The notes: generated from the letters alone by a model not told the origin. Counted from the stretch's first letter, positions 16,570 to 26,250 are shown. The stretch: 64,000 nt of DNA from SAR324 cluster bacterium (GCA_028281495.1 JANQJU010000001.1:109186-173185), one strand, 5' to 3'. Numbers and translations are program-made.

Positions 16570-17856
16570 ATGACACTTCTATTTTTCTGGCTATTTTTAG
16601 GATTCATGGCGATCGGGTTGCCGATTGCATTTGCCCTGATCTTGGCCCCAGGGATTAGCCTGTTGGTGGAAAACCCAGCCCGTATATCTTTGTTGATCCG
16701 GCGTTTGTATAACGGAGTGGATAGCTTCCCGCTGATGGCTGTTCCGTTTTTTATCTTGGCAGGCGAGGTCATGAACGTGGGAGGCATTACCACGAGCCTT
16801 GTAAATTTCAGCAAGGCGTTGATTGGGCACTTCCGAGGGGGACTCGCTCAAGTGAACATCCTTTCCAGTATCCTGTTTGCGGGATTGTCTGGGTCGGCGG
16901 TTGCAGATACTTCCGCTTTAGGTTCCATGCTGATTCCTGCCATGGAAAAAAACGGATACAGTCGCAAATTCTCGGCGGCTGTCACTGCGGCCTCTTCCGT
17001 AATCGGTCCCATCATCCCACCGAGCGGCCTAATGATCCTCTATGCGTTTGTGATGAATGTGTCGGTGGGTGGTTTGTTCGCTGCGGGAATGGTTCCTGGG
17101 CTATTGGTGGGTTTCAGCCTAATGGGCATCACATGGTATCTCGCCAAAATTCGCGATTACCCGGTGGCGAATCGAAGAGCAACCATGCGTGAGCGAGGGG
17201 TCGCTCTGAAGGAAGCGATCTGGCCCTTACTAACTCCGATCATTCTATTGGGTGGGATTTTATCTGGCGTATTCACCCCGACGGAGGCTGCGGCAGTAGC
17301 AGCAGGATATGCTCTATTGGTCAGCTTGTTTGTGATTCGTACCCTCAAACCTAAAGATTTGCCCCGTGTGTTCGCAGAAACAGCGATTTCTTCCGGAGTG
17401 ATCTTGTTTTTGGTCGGTGCCGCCGTCGCATTTTCTTCTGTGGTGAGTCTTTCTGGGGCACCTCAGGCGTTGACCAAAACGATCTTGGCTGTCAGCGATA
17501 ATCCCCTCATGGTCTTGTTCCTGATTAACATTCTTTTATTCATTGTTGGAATGTTCTTAGACGCAGGACCTGCGATCCTCATTTTAGGACCTATTTTGGC
17601 CCCTGTGGTGACAGGGATGGGGGTGGACCCGCTGCATTTTGCAATCGTCATGTGTGTGAACGTAACTGTTGGTTTAGCAACCCCTCCCATGGGGCTAGTG
17701 CTCTTTGTTGCTGCCGGCTTGAGTAAAGAATCGGTCGAATCCATTACCATAGAGATTTTACCATTCTTGATAGTCGAAATCACCGTGATTTTCTTGATCA
17801 CATTTGTCCCAGCAATTTCTCTCACCGTTCCGCGACTCCTGGGATTTATAACTTAG
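16570..17856 (+). CDS. dctM: TRAP transporter large permease subunit (DctM family)
   Basis: This 428-residue, very hydrophobic protein is a DctM permease of normal length with about 12 membrane segments. Family marks are AGLSGSAVADTSALGS, GPIIPPSGLMILYA, GVFTPTEAAAVAAGYAL and NVTVGLATPPMGLVLFVA. It carries the solute across the inner membrane with sodium. A clear AAGAGGAGG site precedes ATG 16570. It is in an operon with dctQ, and the binding protein gene follows after 228 bases that contain a short GC-rich hairpin. Confidence 0.95.
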   Translation: MTLLFFWLFLGFMAIGLPIAFALILAPGISLLVENPARISLLIRRLYNGVDSFPLMAVPFFILAGEVMNVGGITTSLVNFSKALIGHFRGGLAQVNILSSILFAGLSGSAVADTSALGSMLIPAMEKNGYSRKFSAAVTAASSVIGPIIPPSGLMILYAFVMNVSVGGLFAAGMVPGLLVGFSLMGITWYLAKIRDYPVANRRATMRERGVALKEAIWPLLTPIILLGGILSGVFTPTEAAAVAAGYALLVSLFVIRTLKPKDLPRVFAETAISSGVILFLVGAAVAFSSVVSLSGAPQALTKTILAVSDNPLMVLFLINILLFIVGMFLDAGPAILILGPILAPVVTGMGVDPLHFAIVMCVNVTVGLATPPMGLVLFVAAGLSKESVESITIEILPFLIVEITVIFLITFVPAISLTVPRLLGFIT

Positions 17857-17880
17857 CTGGGGTCGATTGATGAGCAATAA

Positions 17881-17902
17881 GGGTGGGGGTTCAACCCCTC
17901 CC
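17881..17902 (+). other. GC-rich hairpin between dctM and dctP
   Basis: GGGTGGGGGTTCAACCCCTCCC can fold into a short, tight hairpin with a small loop. No T-tract follows. It lies in the 228-base gap before the binding-protein gene and may affect message stability, as binding proteins are usually needed in excess of the permease. Confidence 0.35.
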
Positions 17903-18084
17903 ATGATTTCCGAAGATCTTGTTCATGATGTGAGGAATCGATGCCATTAAAATCGGTTTCTTTACATCAAGAATCAGTGGATGCTTGTAAAAGTATCCTT
18001 GAGAAGCAGAGAACTTTTGCGGCAGTCGCCGCAATCGTCTCCCATAAAACTAAACTAAAAATATCCACGTTGTTAGGAGGCATC

Positions 18085-19140
18085 ATGAAGAAATTCAAAT
18101 CGTTATTGACAGGTTTGCTTGTGGCAGCAGGCTTGACATGGATGGGCGTGCAAACCGCAGGAGCCGCCGATCATACCATTCAGATCGTCCACAATTCTAA
18201 TACCGCTGACGAAGACTATGATGGCGCGATGGTCTTCAAGGATTTTGTGGAATCGCAATCCAATGGTGCGATTGAGGTAAAGATCTTCCCTGGAAGTCAA
18301 TTGTGTGGCAATGCACGAGAATGTATCGAATCCTTACAAGACGGTGTTTTGGAAGTTTACATTTCTACAATTGGGGGATTCAGCAGTTTCTATCCTGAAT
18401 TGCAGGTGTTGGATTTGCCTTACATGTTCCGAGATGACCGCACGGCCGAGTGTGTGTTCGATGGGGACTACACCCGCACATTGCGAAAAGACGTAATGGC
18501 CAGAGTAGACAACGTTCGTTTGATGGTCGTCAGCAACACCGGAGGCTGGCGAAACTTTGCGACCGTAAAGACTCAAATTAAAGGTCCAAACGACGTGAAA
18601 GGTCAGAAAATCCGTACCATTAAGTCGGAAATCCAAATCGAGCTGGTTCGCTTGATGAAAGGCAATCCTACAGGGATCGCATGGCCGGAAGTTTATACCT
18701 CCTTGGCCACCGGCGTTGTGGAAGGAACTAAAAACGGAATCACAGACATCGTGGGGATGAAGTTCCATGAGCACATCAAGTACATCACCTTAGATGGTCA
18801 TGCATATATGGCAGCTTTGTGGTGGATGCGTGACGATTTCTTCAAAGGCTTGCCCCCCGATCTTCAACGTATCGTTGTGGATGGTTTCGTACATCTTCGT
18901 CAGGTGACCCGTGCATTTCCTAAGCGCCGCCAAATTGCAGCTTACGACGAATTTACCAAAAGCGGCGGTAAAATCTACGTTCCCACTCCCGCTCAAAAGA
19001 AAGAATTCCAAAACGCGTCTCAACCAATGAAAGATTGGTTCACCAAAAAGTTTGGTGCGGATGCATTGAATAAACTCACCAAAGCCATCAGCGAATGTGA
19101 GGTATCTATTGATGCGGAACAAAAAGCCGATATGGGCTAA
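18085..19140 (+). CDS. dctP: TRAP transporter solute-binding protein (DctP family), periplasmic
   Basis: The 351-residue protein begins with a signal peptide (KKFKSLLTGLLVAAG, cleavage after TAGAA near residue 26) and is a DctP-family binding protein. It shows FPGSQLCGNARECIE, DLPYMFRDD, and the region around KGQKIRTIKSEIQ where the conserved arginine usually binds the ligand carboxylate (or sulfonate). ATG 18085 is chosen because AGGAGG precedes it and a signal peptide follows; the open frame extends 48 codons further upstream without merit. The ligand is inferred to be a C3 or sugar sulfonate because of the suyAB operon. A terminator follows at 19166. Confidence 0.93.
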   Translation: MKKFKSLLTGLLVAAGLTWMGVQTAGAADHTIQIVHNSNTADEDYDGAMVFKDFVESQSNGAIEVKIFPGSQLCGNARECIESLQDGVLEVYISTIGGFSSFYPELQVLDLPYMFRDDRTAECVFDGDYTRTLRKDVMARVDNVRLMVVSNTGGWRNFATVKTQIKGPNDVKGQKIRTIKSEIQIELVRLMKGNPTGIAWPEVYTSLATGVVEGTKNGITDIVGMKFHEHIKYITLDGHAYMAALWWMRDDFFKGLPPDLQRIVVDGFVHLRQVTRAFPKRRQIAAYDEFTKSGGKIYVPTPAQKKEFQNASQPMKDWFTKKFGADALNKLTKAISECEVSIDAEQKADMG

Positions 19141-19165
19141 GCAATTTTAACAAGACAACTCTCCT

Positions 19166-19207
19166 GGCGTTGGGCTGATGGTTTCATTGGCTCAACGCCT
19201 TTTTTTT
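19166..19207 (+). terminator. Rho-independent terminator of the suyAB-TRAP operon
   Basis: GGCGTTG pairs with CAACGCC, with further partial GGC/GCT pairing inside, and eight T residues follow directly. It lies 26 bases after the dctP stop and just before the convergent phosphatase gene. Confidence 0.85.
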
Positions 19208-19235
19208 GACCACATGCCTACTCTTTCTATGTTGG

Positions 19236-20570
19236 TCATCCTCCATTTCCGCAAAATTCGACTGCGATTAAAGTGATATCGTCTTTGGGTGTTCTCCCCT
19301 TTGTCACCTCATACAAATAATTCAGCAACTCCGATAGGATCGTGTCCACGCTGCTCTCACGTAGATTTATTAACAACGAACAGAGTTGGTCGATTCCAAT
19401 CATTTTATCATCCTCATTTTTTTGTTCGATGTATCCATCGGTGTGAAGCAGAATTTTGTCACCCATTTGCAGCTTGTATCCCTGAGTTTCTAAAGTCAGC
19501 CGTTCATTGGCAAACAGTCCAAGGGGTGGATTGTTTGAAAAAAGCATGATTGGCTCACTTCCGTCTGCTGGGAGAATAATCGTAGGAGGAATCCCAGCCA
19601 TAAAAGTTTCAAAATCTCCCTCTTCCGAGATCTGCACCTGAGATACCGCCAGGAAACGATCAACCGGTAATTCCTCTTCAAAAGTTGTGTTGATCGCTTG
19701 AATCACTTTTAACGGAGATTGATTTCCGTGCTGAATCAAAACGGTATTCGCCATAAAAGTGGTGAGTGCTGAAGCCACCCCATGCCCGGTGCCATCCCCT
19801 AAAAACAAGTTGTAGTGAGTGCTTCCGACAGGATAGAGCTTGTACAAGTCTCCGGAAACATGGCTGCGAGGAAGGTATCGTGTTGCAATTTTAAGAAAAG
19901 GAGGGGGGGTGAACTGTGTGAACAACTGTTTTTGGAGAGCCTCCGCAGTCACTAAGTCCTCTTGGATTTCTGCATTTTTCCGTACCAACTCCGCAGTGCG
20001 TTCAGCGACTTTATCTTGCAGGGTCGCATTCAACCCTTGAAGCTCGCGAATCAGAATCTCATTTTTAAGAATCTGTCGATGATAGTCGACCGCACTCGCA
20101 ACAATATCGGAGAGTTCTTTTAATCCCACACTCTTGCTAATGTATCCAAACGGTCGATACTCGTTCATCACCTCATAAGGATCTTTCAAATTTTGATAGG
20201 CGGAATAAAAAATAATCGGAAGATGGGAAAATCGTTTTTTAATTTCCAGAAAGGTTTCGAACCCATCTCTACCTTGCATTCTGATATCTAGAATCACCGC
20301 TGAAATTTGCTCGCTCACGGCCTCAATCCCTTGTTCTCCATTGCTGCAAAAAAGCAACTCGTAGTCTTGCGCCAATGCATACCCTAAGGAGTTGCGGATG
20401 AGGGTATCGTCATCAATGATCATGATCACCGGAACGGTGCTTTCAATGGCCTCAAGCGTTTGCAAAAAAGGTTGAGGCATTCCTTGAATCATTTCCTCGC
20501 TGCCATCCATGTTGAGGCTGCCCGCCTTTGTGGGATCGTCTCGAAAAATATCCAATGCCTCTTCATCCAT
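19236..20570 (-). CDS. Response regulator with SpoIIE-type PP2C phosphatase output
   Basis: The 444-residue protein joins a receiver domain (about residues 47-165, phospho-acceptor aspartate in VILDIRMQGRDG), a coiled coil (about 175-215, LNATLQDKVAERTAEL) and a SpoIIE/RsbU PP2C serine phosphatase (about 225-440: HVSGDLYKLY, LGDGTGHGVASALTTFMA, PKDDITLIAVEF). Such RsbU-like regulators dephosphorylate anti-sigma-factor antagonists or similar partners. No antagonist or partner kinase is encoded beside it. GAAAGGAT precedes ATG 20570. Targets are unknown. Confidence 0.93.
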   Translation of the reverse strand: MDEEALDIFRDDPTKAGSLNMDGSEEMIQGMPQPFLQTLEAIESTVPVIMIIDDDTLIRNSLGYALAQDYELLFCSNGEQGIEAVSEQISAVILDIRMQGRDGFETFLEIKKRFSHLPIIFYSAYQNLKDPYEVMNEYRPFGYISKSVGLKELSDIVASAVDYHRQILKNEILIRELQGLNATLQDKVAERTAELVRKNAEIQEDLVTAEALQKQLFTQFTPPPFLKIATRYLPRSHVSGDLYKLYPVGSTHYNLFLGDGTGHGVASALTTFMANTVLIQHGNQSPLKVIQAINTTFEEELPVDRFLAVSQVQISEEGDFETFMAGIPPTIILPADGSEPIMLFSNNPPLGLFANERLTLETQGYKLQMGDKILLHTDGYIEQKNEDDKMIGIDQLCSLLINLRESSVDTILSELLNYLYEVTKGRTPKDDITLIAVEFCGNGG

Positions 20571-20726
20571 AGCTATCCTTTCAATTAAAGCCGATGTCGC
20601 TTTCTAATTGTTGAATCAGTCAATTTTCCAAACGGGAATATTTAGCGTTTTGGAGGCGTATTCTCAAGAGAAAAACTAACTCATTGTTAGGTATTTGTGA
20701 TTCCAACCCAAAGAAGCATACCTGAC

Positions 20727-22325
20727 TCACTTTTGTTCTTCTGGATTGCCACTCGAAGGAGTGACGTCCAATTTTTGACGAATCATAGCCTTGATGACCA
20801 AAGTGAGGATTTTATTGACGAGGATAACCCGTTTATCCGCGCGTCCCGCTGGAAACCATTCGAGTCCTCGTTTGGACTTAAGAACTGAATCCACAGCACC
20901 CGATTTGGCGGCCTGCACCGCTCCCTCAAGATGTTGAGAGCCGATCGTCCGAACGGTATCAGTATTGCCAATCTGCGAACGTGCCACCCCGACCAATGTC
21001 CCGTAAAGAAGGAAGATGGTCTGTTGATAAGCAAAATTTTTCCAAACCTGGAGATTTTTTGGTTTCAGAAAAATCGGCGCGGGGATAGCCCTGAATAATT
21101 TTTCAACTAGGGCCTGACTGAACATTCCCACGATAAAGTCGAAACCCACTGAAGGCCAATTGTACTTGTCCCAATCGGAACCGTGAGTGAGCGCCTGATC
21201 AAGCAGGTTCGCTCCGGCCGTCACAGTACCTCCCATCAGACGTGATGAGGTGATTCCGATTCGACCTGCTCCTGCACGGATGGCTTGTGCCGGAGCACTG
21301 GCGGCGAGGCGACTCCCCCCGGCTCCCAGTGACCTAGCTGCCCCAGGCAACACAGGTCCCGTTTCGATAGCAAGTCTCCCTCCTGCATGGAGGCCAAATA
21401 CTTTGAGAAAACCAATCGTGGCAAGTCGCTGTTGCTCAAAATCGACCCAACCCGTAATAAATGGGGTCAACTCGCGGTTGAAGGCAGGAGGTACGACATC
21501 TTGGAAAAACGAGGAGCTTGTTTCCGATCCTCGCCCTTCAGACGCTCTCATGAGCTCGTCCGTTCCCATTTGAAAGGGAAAAAGCCGTCCCGTCGCCATA
21601 TCACGGCGAAATAAGGTGACGCTTGCTTCAGGACCGTTGTCGAACCGGACGTATTTGAGTGGAATCGTGACTACATTGCCATCTTCATAAATTATAACAA
21701 TTTCGGGGGTGTCGAGATCCGGGATGAAGTAATTGTGAACGTTGTTTTCAACCCACAACGGATCGTGACGTGCTTCTTGAGGTGTGAATTGTTCGGTGGG
21801 TCCGAATTCCATTTCCATGCGCAAGGTGGGCTGTGACTCGGTGTGGGAAAGCGAGGGAATCTGTCCTGCCATCAATGCGTTTGCCCCAGCGTCGGCTTCT
21901 CGTTCTGCGGAATCGTTTCTAGCACCAAACCCTCGTGAAGGACCGGTTGCATTTTTCTGTTGAGCCAAGTGAATTGCCTCATGAGCAAAAGTGCGTTGAT
22001 TGCGTGCCTCATGGGGGGCACGGAGGATATCGGAACGCATGAAAACATCATGGCCTAAAGTCGCAGCGCGAGCACCCAACGCCTGAAGCCTATCGTCTAC
22101 CATCGGATTGGATCGCACTCTTCCACCCATCCCAGTGATCAGTGCTTGTCCTTGCAATCCTTGCTGAAAGGCGTTTGTCACTCCCGAGGTTGCATTTCCT
22201 TCAGCATATTTGGTTTGTAAGACCGAACTCACTGCCGGGTTGTGCCCGCCATGCGTCCAGGGGTGGTTTCTTGAACAAAGAAATTGTTTTTTCGAATTTC
22301 TCTTCTTCCTGGCAAATGTTTTCAT
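20727..22325 (-). CDS. DUF4157 (eCIS core domain) protein, possible secreted metallopeptidase
   Basis: The 532-residue protein carries a DUF4157 domain near residues 65-150: MGGRVRSNPMVDDRL, LGHDVFMRS and AHEAIHLAQQ, which includes an HExxH zinc-peptidase motif followed by ERE(A)DAGAN. DUF4157 proteins often accompany extracellular contractile injection systems, where they act as effectors or adapters, but no injection-system gene is visible here. The middle and C-terminal parts (about 260-500) are rich in small hydrophobic residues, with AIPAPIFLKPKN and a possible membrane helix near NFAYQQTIFLLYGTLVGV, and match nothing I recognise. The N-terminus is basic (KTFARKKRNSKKQ). Confidence 0.82.
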   Translation of the reverse strand: MKTFARKKRNSKKQFLCSRNHPWTHGGHNPAVSSVLQTKYAEGNATSGVTNAFQQGLQGQALITGMGGRVRSNPMVDDRLQALGARAATLGHDVFMRSDILRAPHEARNQRTFAHEAIHLAQQKNATGPSRGFGARNDSAEREADAGANALMAGQIPSLSHTESQPTLRMEMEFGPTEQFTPQEARHDPLWVENNVHNYFIPDLDTPEIVIIYEDGNVVTIPLKYVRFDNGPEASVTLFRRDMATGRLFPFQMGTDELMRASEGRGSETSSSFFQDVVPPAFNRELTPFITGWVDFEQQRLATIGFLKVFGLHAGGRLAIETGPVLPGAARSLGAGGSRLAASAPAQAIRAGAGRIGITSSRLMGGTVTAGANLLDQALTHGSDWDKYNWPSVGFDFIVGMFSQALVEKLFRAIPAPIFLKPKNLQVWKNFAYQQTIFLLYGTLVGVARSQIGNTDTVRTIGSQHLEGAVQAAKSGAVDSVLKSKRGLEWFPAGRADKRVILVNKILTLVIKAMIRQKLDVTPSSGNPEEQK

Positions 22326-22584
22326 GATGTGATCCTCCTCTCATTGGTGCTTGTGTTCAATTGAGTGGTTAGCTAGCCCATATCATTCAAATACATTCTG
22401 AACAGAGAACAAGTTGCATGCAAGGAATAACAGACGCTCATTTACACATATCTTAATAAGATTGGAAATTCAAAGACACGAAGCAATACATTCTTGTATA
22501 GAACTCAATAGGGATACAACATCTGTCCACTTCATCAGGTTTTGATTCTTACAAAATCCATTGAAAGCCTAACAAGAGAACTCC

Positions 22585-23832
22585 ATGCTAACTCCCCAAG
22601 AAAAAGCGAGCTTATCCATTTTAATTGTAGATGATGAGCCGAAAAATATTCAGCTCTTGGGCAACATTTTAAAAATGGAAGGGTACCTCGTCCAATTTGC
22701 GTTGAGCGGCGAAGAAGCTCTCGAATTTGTAGAGTCGGACCCATTTGATGCCATTTTGCTGGACATCATGATGCCGGGCATGAATGGCTTGGAAGTCTGC
22801 CAGCATTTGAAGCGTAAAGAGCAGACTCACAATATTCCCGTAATTTTTTTCACGGCCCGGGATGATCCAGAAAGCATCGTGCAAGGGTTTTTGGCAGGAG
22901 CGGTGGATTACATCATCAAGCCCTTCCACAAACAAGAAGTGTTGATGCGTATCGAGACGCATCTGGCTTTGGATTGGGAGCGTTCCAAGTTACAACAAGA
23001 AGTCATCAAGCATCAAAAAACGGAGCAAGAACTCAAACAATACCGAGATCATTTGGAAGACCGGGTGACCCAACGGACAGTGGAACTTCGAACCGCCAAC
23101 GATCAGTTGCTTCAAGAAATCGAAAAGCGTCGCCAAGCCGAACAAGACCTCAAACAATCCCATGAACGCTTGCAAAAATTAGGAGCTTATCAAGAACGGG
23201 TTCGTGAGGCCGAACGCACCCGCATCGCCCGGGAAATCCATGACGAATTGGGGCAGGCTTTGACTGCATTCAAGATGGATGTTGCCTGGATGCAAAAACG
23301 GATTCCAATGGACAATGCTTACCTTCATCAAAAAATAGGGGCGATGCTGGGGTTGATCGATACAACGATCCAATCGGTCCAACGGATTTCCCGCGAGTTG
23401 CGTCCTGGCTTATTGGATAATCTCGGTCTGGTGGCTGCGATTGAGTGGCAAACTCAAGAGTTTCGGGACCGCATGGGTCTGGAAGTGCACATGGAACTGG
23501 ATTCGGAAGACGGCTTGGAATTGCACCCCGATTTAAGCACCGCTATCTTTCGAATCGTTCAGGAACTGCTGACCAATATCACCCGCCACGCTCAGGCAAA
23601 GCGAGTCGGTGTGTGTCTGCGTCAACAGCAAGCAGATCTCACGCTAATTGTGAGTGATGATGGCGTTGGAATCACAGAAGAACAGATCCACGGTCCAGAA
23701 TCCTTTGGGCTGATGGGAATTCAAGAACGGCTCGATCCTTGGAATGGTACGGTCGAAATGATGGGCACTCCCAATCAGGGAACAACTGTCACGGTCCGTG
23801 TGCCTGTATGGAAAAAGAAAGGTGACTTATGA
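22585..23832 (+). CDS. Receiver-sensor histidine kinase of the NarL/DegS (HisKA_3) type
   Basis: The 415-residue cytoplasmic protein has an N-terminal receiver (about residues 10-130, aspartate in AILLDIMMPGMNG), a long coiled coil (about 135-205), a HisKA_3 dimerisation domain with the phospho-histidine in RIAREIHDELGQALTAF, and a HATPase_c domain (ELLTNITRHAQAKRV, SDDGVGI, GLMGIQERL). It probably receives a signal by phosphotransfer and passes phosphate to the LuxR-type regulator encoded next, with which it overlaps by four bases (ATGA). The 259-base space upstream holds ATCTTAATAAGAT, a small palindrome, but no clear promoter. Confidence 0.93.
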   Translation: MLTPQEKASLSILIVDDEPKNIQLLGNILKMEGYLVQFALSGEEALEFVESDPFDAILLDIMMPGMNGLEVCQHLKRKEQTHNIPVIFFTARDDPESIVQGFLAGAVDYIIKPFHKQEVLMRIETHLALDWERSKLQQEVIKHQKTEQELKQYRDHLEDRVTQRTVELRTANDQLLQEIEKRRQAEQDLKQSHERLQKLGAYQERVREAERTRIAREIHDELGQALTAFKMDVAWMQKRIPMDNAYLHQKIGAMLGLIDTTIQSVQRISRELRPGLLDNLGLVAAIEWQTQEFRDRMGLEVHMELDSEDGLELHPDLSTAIFRIVQELLTNITRHAQAKRVGVCLRQQQADLTLIVSDDGVGITEEQIHGPESFGLMGIQERLDPWNGTVEMMGTPNQGTTVTVRVPVWKKKGDL

Positions 23833-24461
23833 TCAAGGTGTTAGTAGTGGACGATCATAAGATCGTCCGGGATGGCTTGAAACAGATCTTGGCAGAGACT
23901 TCGAATATCGTTGTAGTGGATGAAGCAGGCAACGGGAACGATGCGATTCTATTTGTCCGACAAAACCCGTGTGATGTCGTGTTGCTCGATATCGCCTTAC
24001 CTGGAATGGATGGTTTGCAGGTGTTGCAAACTCTCAAGCAGGAGCACCCGAACCTGTTCGTGTTGATGCTCAGTATGTATCCCGAAGAACAATATGCAAT
24101 ACGTGCCCTTAAAGCGGGGGCTTCAGGCTATCTCACCAAAGACAGCGCTTCAGAAGAATTGATTCAAGCCATCTCCAAGGTGGCCCAAGGGGGGAAATAT
24201 TTAACGTTGTCTCTGGCTGAAAAACTAGCCTTCAATCTTGATGAAAATACCGATGTTCCCCCCCACGAAAGGCTTTCTAGCCGAGAGTACCAGGTCATGT
24301 GTAAATTGGCGGAGGGTCAAAGTGTCGGTGACATTGCTGCCGAATTGAATTTGAGTGTCAAAACCGTCAGTACTTACCGTTCTCGTATCTTGGAAAAGAT
24401 GAATCTGAAAAATAATGCAGAAGTCATTCGCTATGCCATCAAGCAGGGTTTGGTCACCTGA
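23829..24461 (+). CDS. LuxR/NarL-family response regulator
   Basis: This 210-residue protein has a receiver domain (aspartate in VVLLDIALPGMDGL, lysine in GYLTKDSASEEL) and a C-terminal LuxR helix-turn-helix (LSSREYQVMCKLAEGQSVGD, LNLSVKTVSTYRSRILEKM). It is the cognate regulator of the HisKA_3 kinase encoded immediately before it, with stop and start overlapping as ATGA. Its target genes are not evident; the next gene, a YHYH-domain lipoprotein, begins 253 bases later in the same direction. Confidence 0.95.
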   Translation: MIKVLVVDDHKIVRDGLKQILAETSNIVVVDEAGNGNDAILFVRQNPCDVVLLDIALPGMDGLQVLQTLKQEHPNLFVLMLSMYPEEQYAIRALKAGASGYLTKDSASEELIQAISKVAQGGKYLTLSLAEKLAFNLDENTDVPPHERLSSREYQVMCKLAEGQSVGDIAAELNLSVKTVSTYRSRILEKMNLKNNAEVIRYAIKQGLVT

Positions 24462-24714
24462 TGTCAGACAAATCCTACAAAATCGGCAGCGCTTCCTACA
24501 AAAGAATCAGAGCTTGTCCGATTTACATCGTTGCGTCCATCCGACTATTATATTTCCATAAAGTTGCTTCGACTCTGATCGGTGACATAAGCCATCCTGC
24601 CACGCATTTTTGATCAGGGACCAATAAAAGATGCTTAGCATAGGGGGTCGGGGCAACTTTTCCAGGAAGCACCTCAGCAGAGAGCGCCCAATTCACCCCA
24701 TCTGGAGAGGAAAT

Positions 24715-26100
24715 ATGAAAAATCCAAAATTTTTATTGCTATCTTTAAGCCTGACCCTGCTCCTCTTGGTAGGATGTGGAGGTGGCGCCGGCGGTGGAGG
24801 CGGTGGCAGCAGCAGTGGTACTGACACGGCATCCGGAACGACCGATACCGGCGGTACGACAACAAACCCTTCTGATAGCGATTCCACGGGCAGCGGCTCC
24901 ACCGATTCGAATAGCGCTTTGTTGACCTCGTGGATTATCAACAACTCTGAAACCGCAGCGGTGATGAGGGAATCCGATAACAGTACGATTCTTGTGAATG
25001 TGCAGTCAGCAACCGAAGTGGACAACCAAGTCGAAATGAAATCGACCGGCATTCCCAACTATACAAAAACAATCGATGCTTCCGATGTCAGTTTTTTGAC
25101 CAGTCGACCGAAAGCATCTTCCGACTTCGTGAGCGGATCAGCCACCGTGAGCCAAGGGGATGTGGTGCAGTTCGGCCAAGACATCGGATACAATAGCAAT
25201 TCTTCTTGTGCGCAAGGAGCGGGGTTTGGCTTCTGGCCTCCTGGGCCGGTTTGTCCTGGCAATGTGGCCAACGATGTGTTTTTCCCCCTCAATCCCACAC
25301 CCGCTACCGAAACTTGTGAAACGGGCTTAGATTCGATTGGATTCTGGGTGAACGGGGTTTCTGTTTATAACTGGGGCGACGGCGGCTCCTACAATAGTGA
25401 AGGGGTTTGGCAAAATCTTGCGGCCAAGGCAGAAGTTTATGACCTCGATCTTTGTGTGGGGCACGCGGCCAATAGCGATTACCATCATCACTTTTATCCC
25501 AATTGTCTGGCTGACCAACTAGGAGATACGGGCACCGGCCATTCCCAGATTTACGGATTTGCAGCAGACGGATATCCCATCTATGGCCCTTGGGAAGGCA
25601 ATGGTGTGCTTGCCCAAAGCTGTTGGAAAACCCGTGACTATGACGATCCTTCCTCGGCCACGGGTTGCGGGGAAGCTGGCAAGCGAACCTGCTTACTCGT
25701 TGATAATACTGACATCAGCCAAGGAACCACGACGGCTTCTTCGGCAGGCCCCGATACCGATGCCACAATCACCTCGTTTTCTGGCAATACTTTCACCGGG
25801 ACTTCTGGATTCTATTTTGAAGACTATTACTATGACTCCAGTTGTACATCGGCGAGCAGTGCCGCTTTGGATCAATTCAATGGCCACACCGATGACGAAC
25901 GTGGCTACCATTATCATGTGACAGTAGAGCAATTGTCCGATGGCTCACTGTCGGCCGTATTTCCTTTTTACGTTGGTCCCAGCTTCTATGGGCAGATACC
26001 CGATAATAGCTTTGCCATGTGTGCGAACTCCACTTCCGGTGGCCCAGGTGGTGGACCCGGTGGTGGACCCGGCGGCGGCCCAGGTGGCGGACCTCCTTAG
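24715..26100 (+). CDS. YHYH-domain lipoprotein
   Basis: The 461-residue protein starts with a lipoprotein signal (LLLLVGCGGG lipobox), then a Gly/Ser/Thr-rich linker to about residue 70. The central part (about 100-420) carries YHYH-family segments: LGDTGTGHSQIYGFAADGYP, IYGPWEGNG and RGYHYHVTVE near the end. The tail is a GGP repeat. The family is found on cell surfaces and its function is unknown; histidine clusters such as SDYHHHFYPN suggest metal binding. ATG 24715 follows GAGAGGA and starts the signal peptide; an open frame reaching 24631 adds an unlikely extension. It may be anchored to the outer membrane. Confidence 0.87.
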   Translation: MKNPKFLLLSLSLTLLLLVGCGGGAGGGGGGSSSGTDTASGTTDTGGTTTNPSDSDSTGSGSTDSNSALLTSWIINNSETAAVMRESDNSTILVNVQSATEVDNQVEMKSTGIPNYTKTIDASDVSFLTSRPKASSDFVSGSATVSQGDVVQFGQDIGYNSNSSCAQGAGFGFWPPGPVCPGNVANDVFFPLNPTPATETCETGLDSIGFWVNGVSVYNWGDGGSYNSEGVWQNLAAKAEVYDLDLCVGHAANSDYHHHFYPNCLADQLGDTGTGHSQIYGFAADGYPIYGPWEGNGVLAQSCWKTRDYDDPSSATGCGEAGKRTCLLVDNTDISQGTTTASSAGPDTDATITSFSGNTFTGTSGFYFEDYYYDSSCTSASSAALDQFNGHTDDERGYHYHVTVEQLSDGSLSAVFPFYVGPSFYGQIPDNSFAMCANSTSGGPGGGPGGGPGGGPGGGPP

Positions 26101-26134
26101 ATTGCCTCCTCAGCCCTCTTCTAGGGGTCATCAT

Positions 26135-26250
26135 TTTGGGTGGCCTCTAGATTTTCCTCTCTGCCTCCAGTTTTCTTCTCTTTTTGAAATGTCCTCTCTT
26201 TGAAGTTCTTCTCTTTTTGAAATATCCTGTTTTTGAAATCGTTCTGTAGG
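26135..26250 (+). repeat. Degenerate TCTCTTTTTGAAAT repeats in the gap before the hydrolase
   Basis: The stretch holds several imperfect copies of a pyrimidine-rich unit: TTCTCTTTTTGAAATGTCC, TCTCTTTGAAGTTC, TTCTCTTTTTGAAATATCC and TGTTTTTGAAATCG. It looks like repeated slippage of one unit. No gene is seen in this 246-base gap. Confidence 0.5.
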
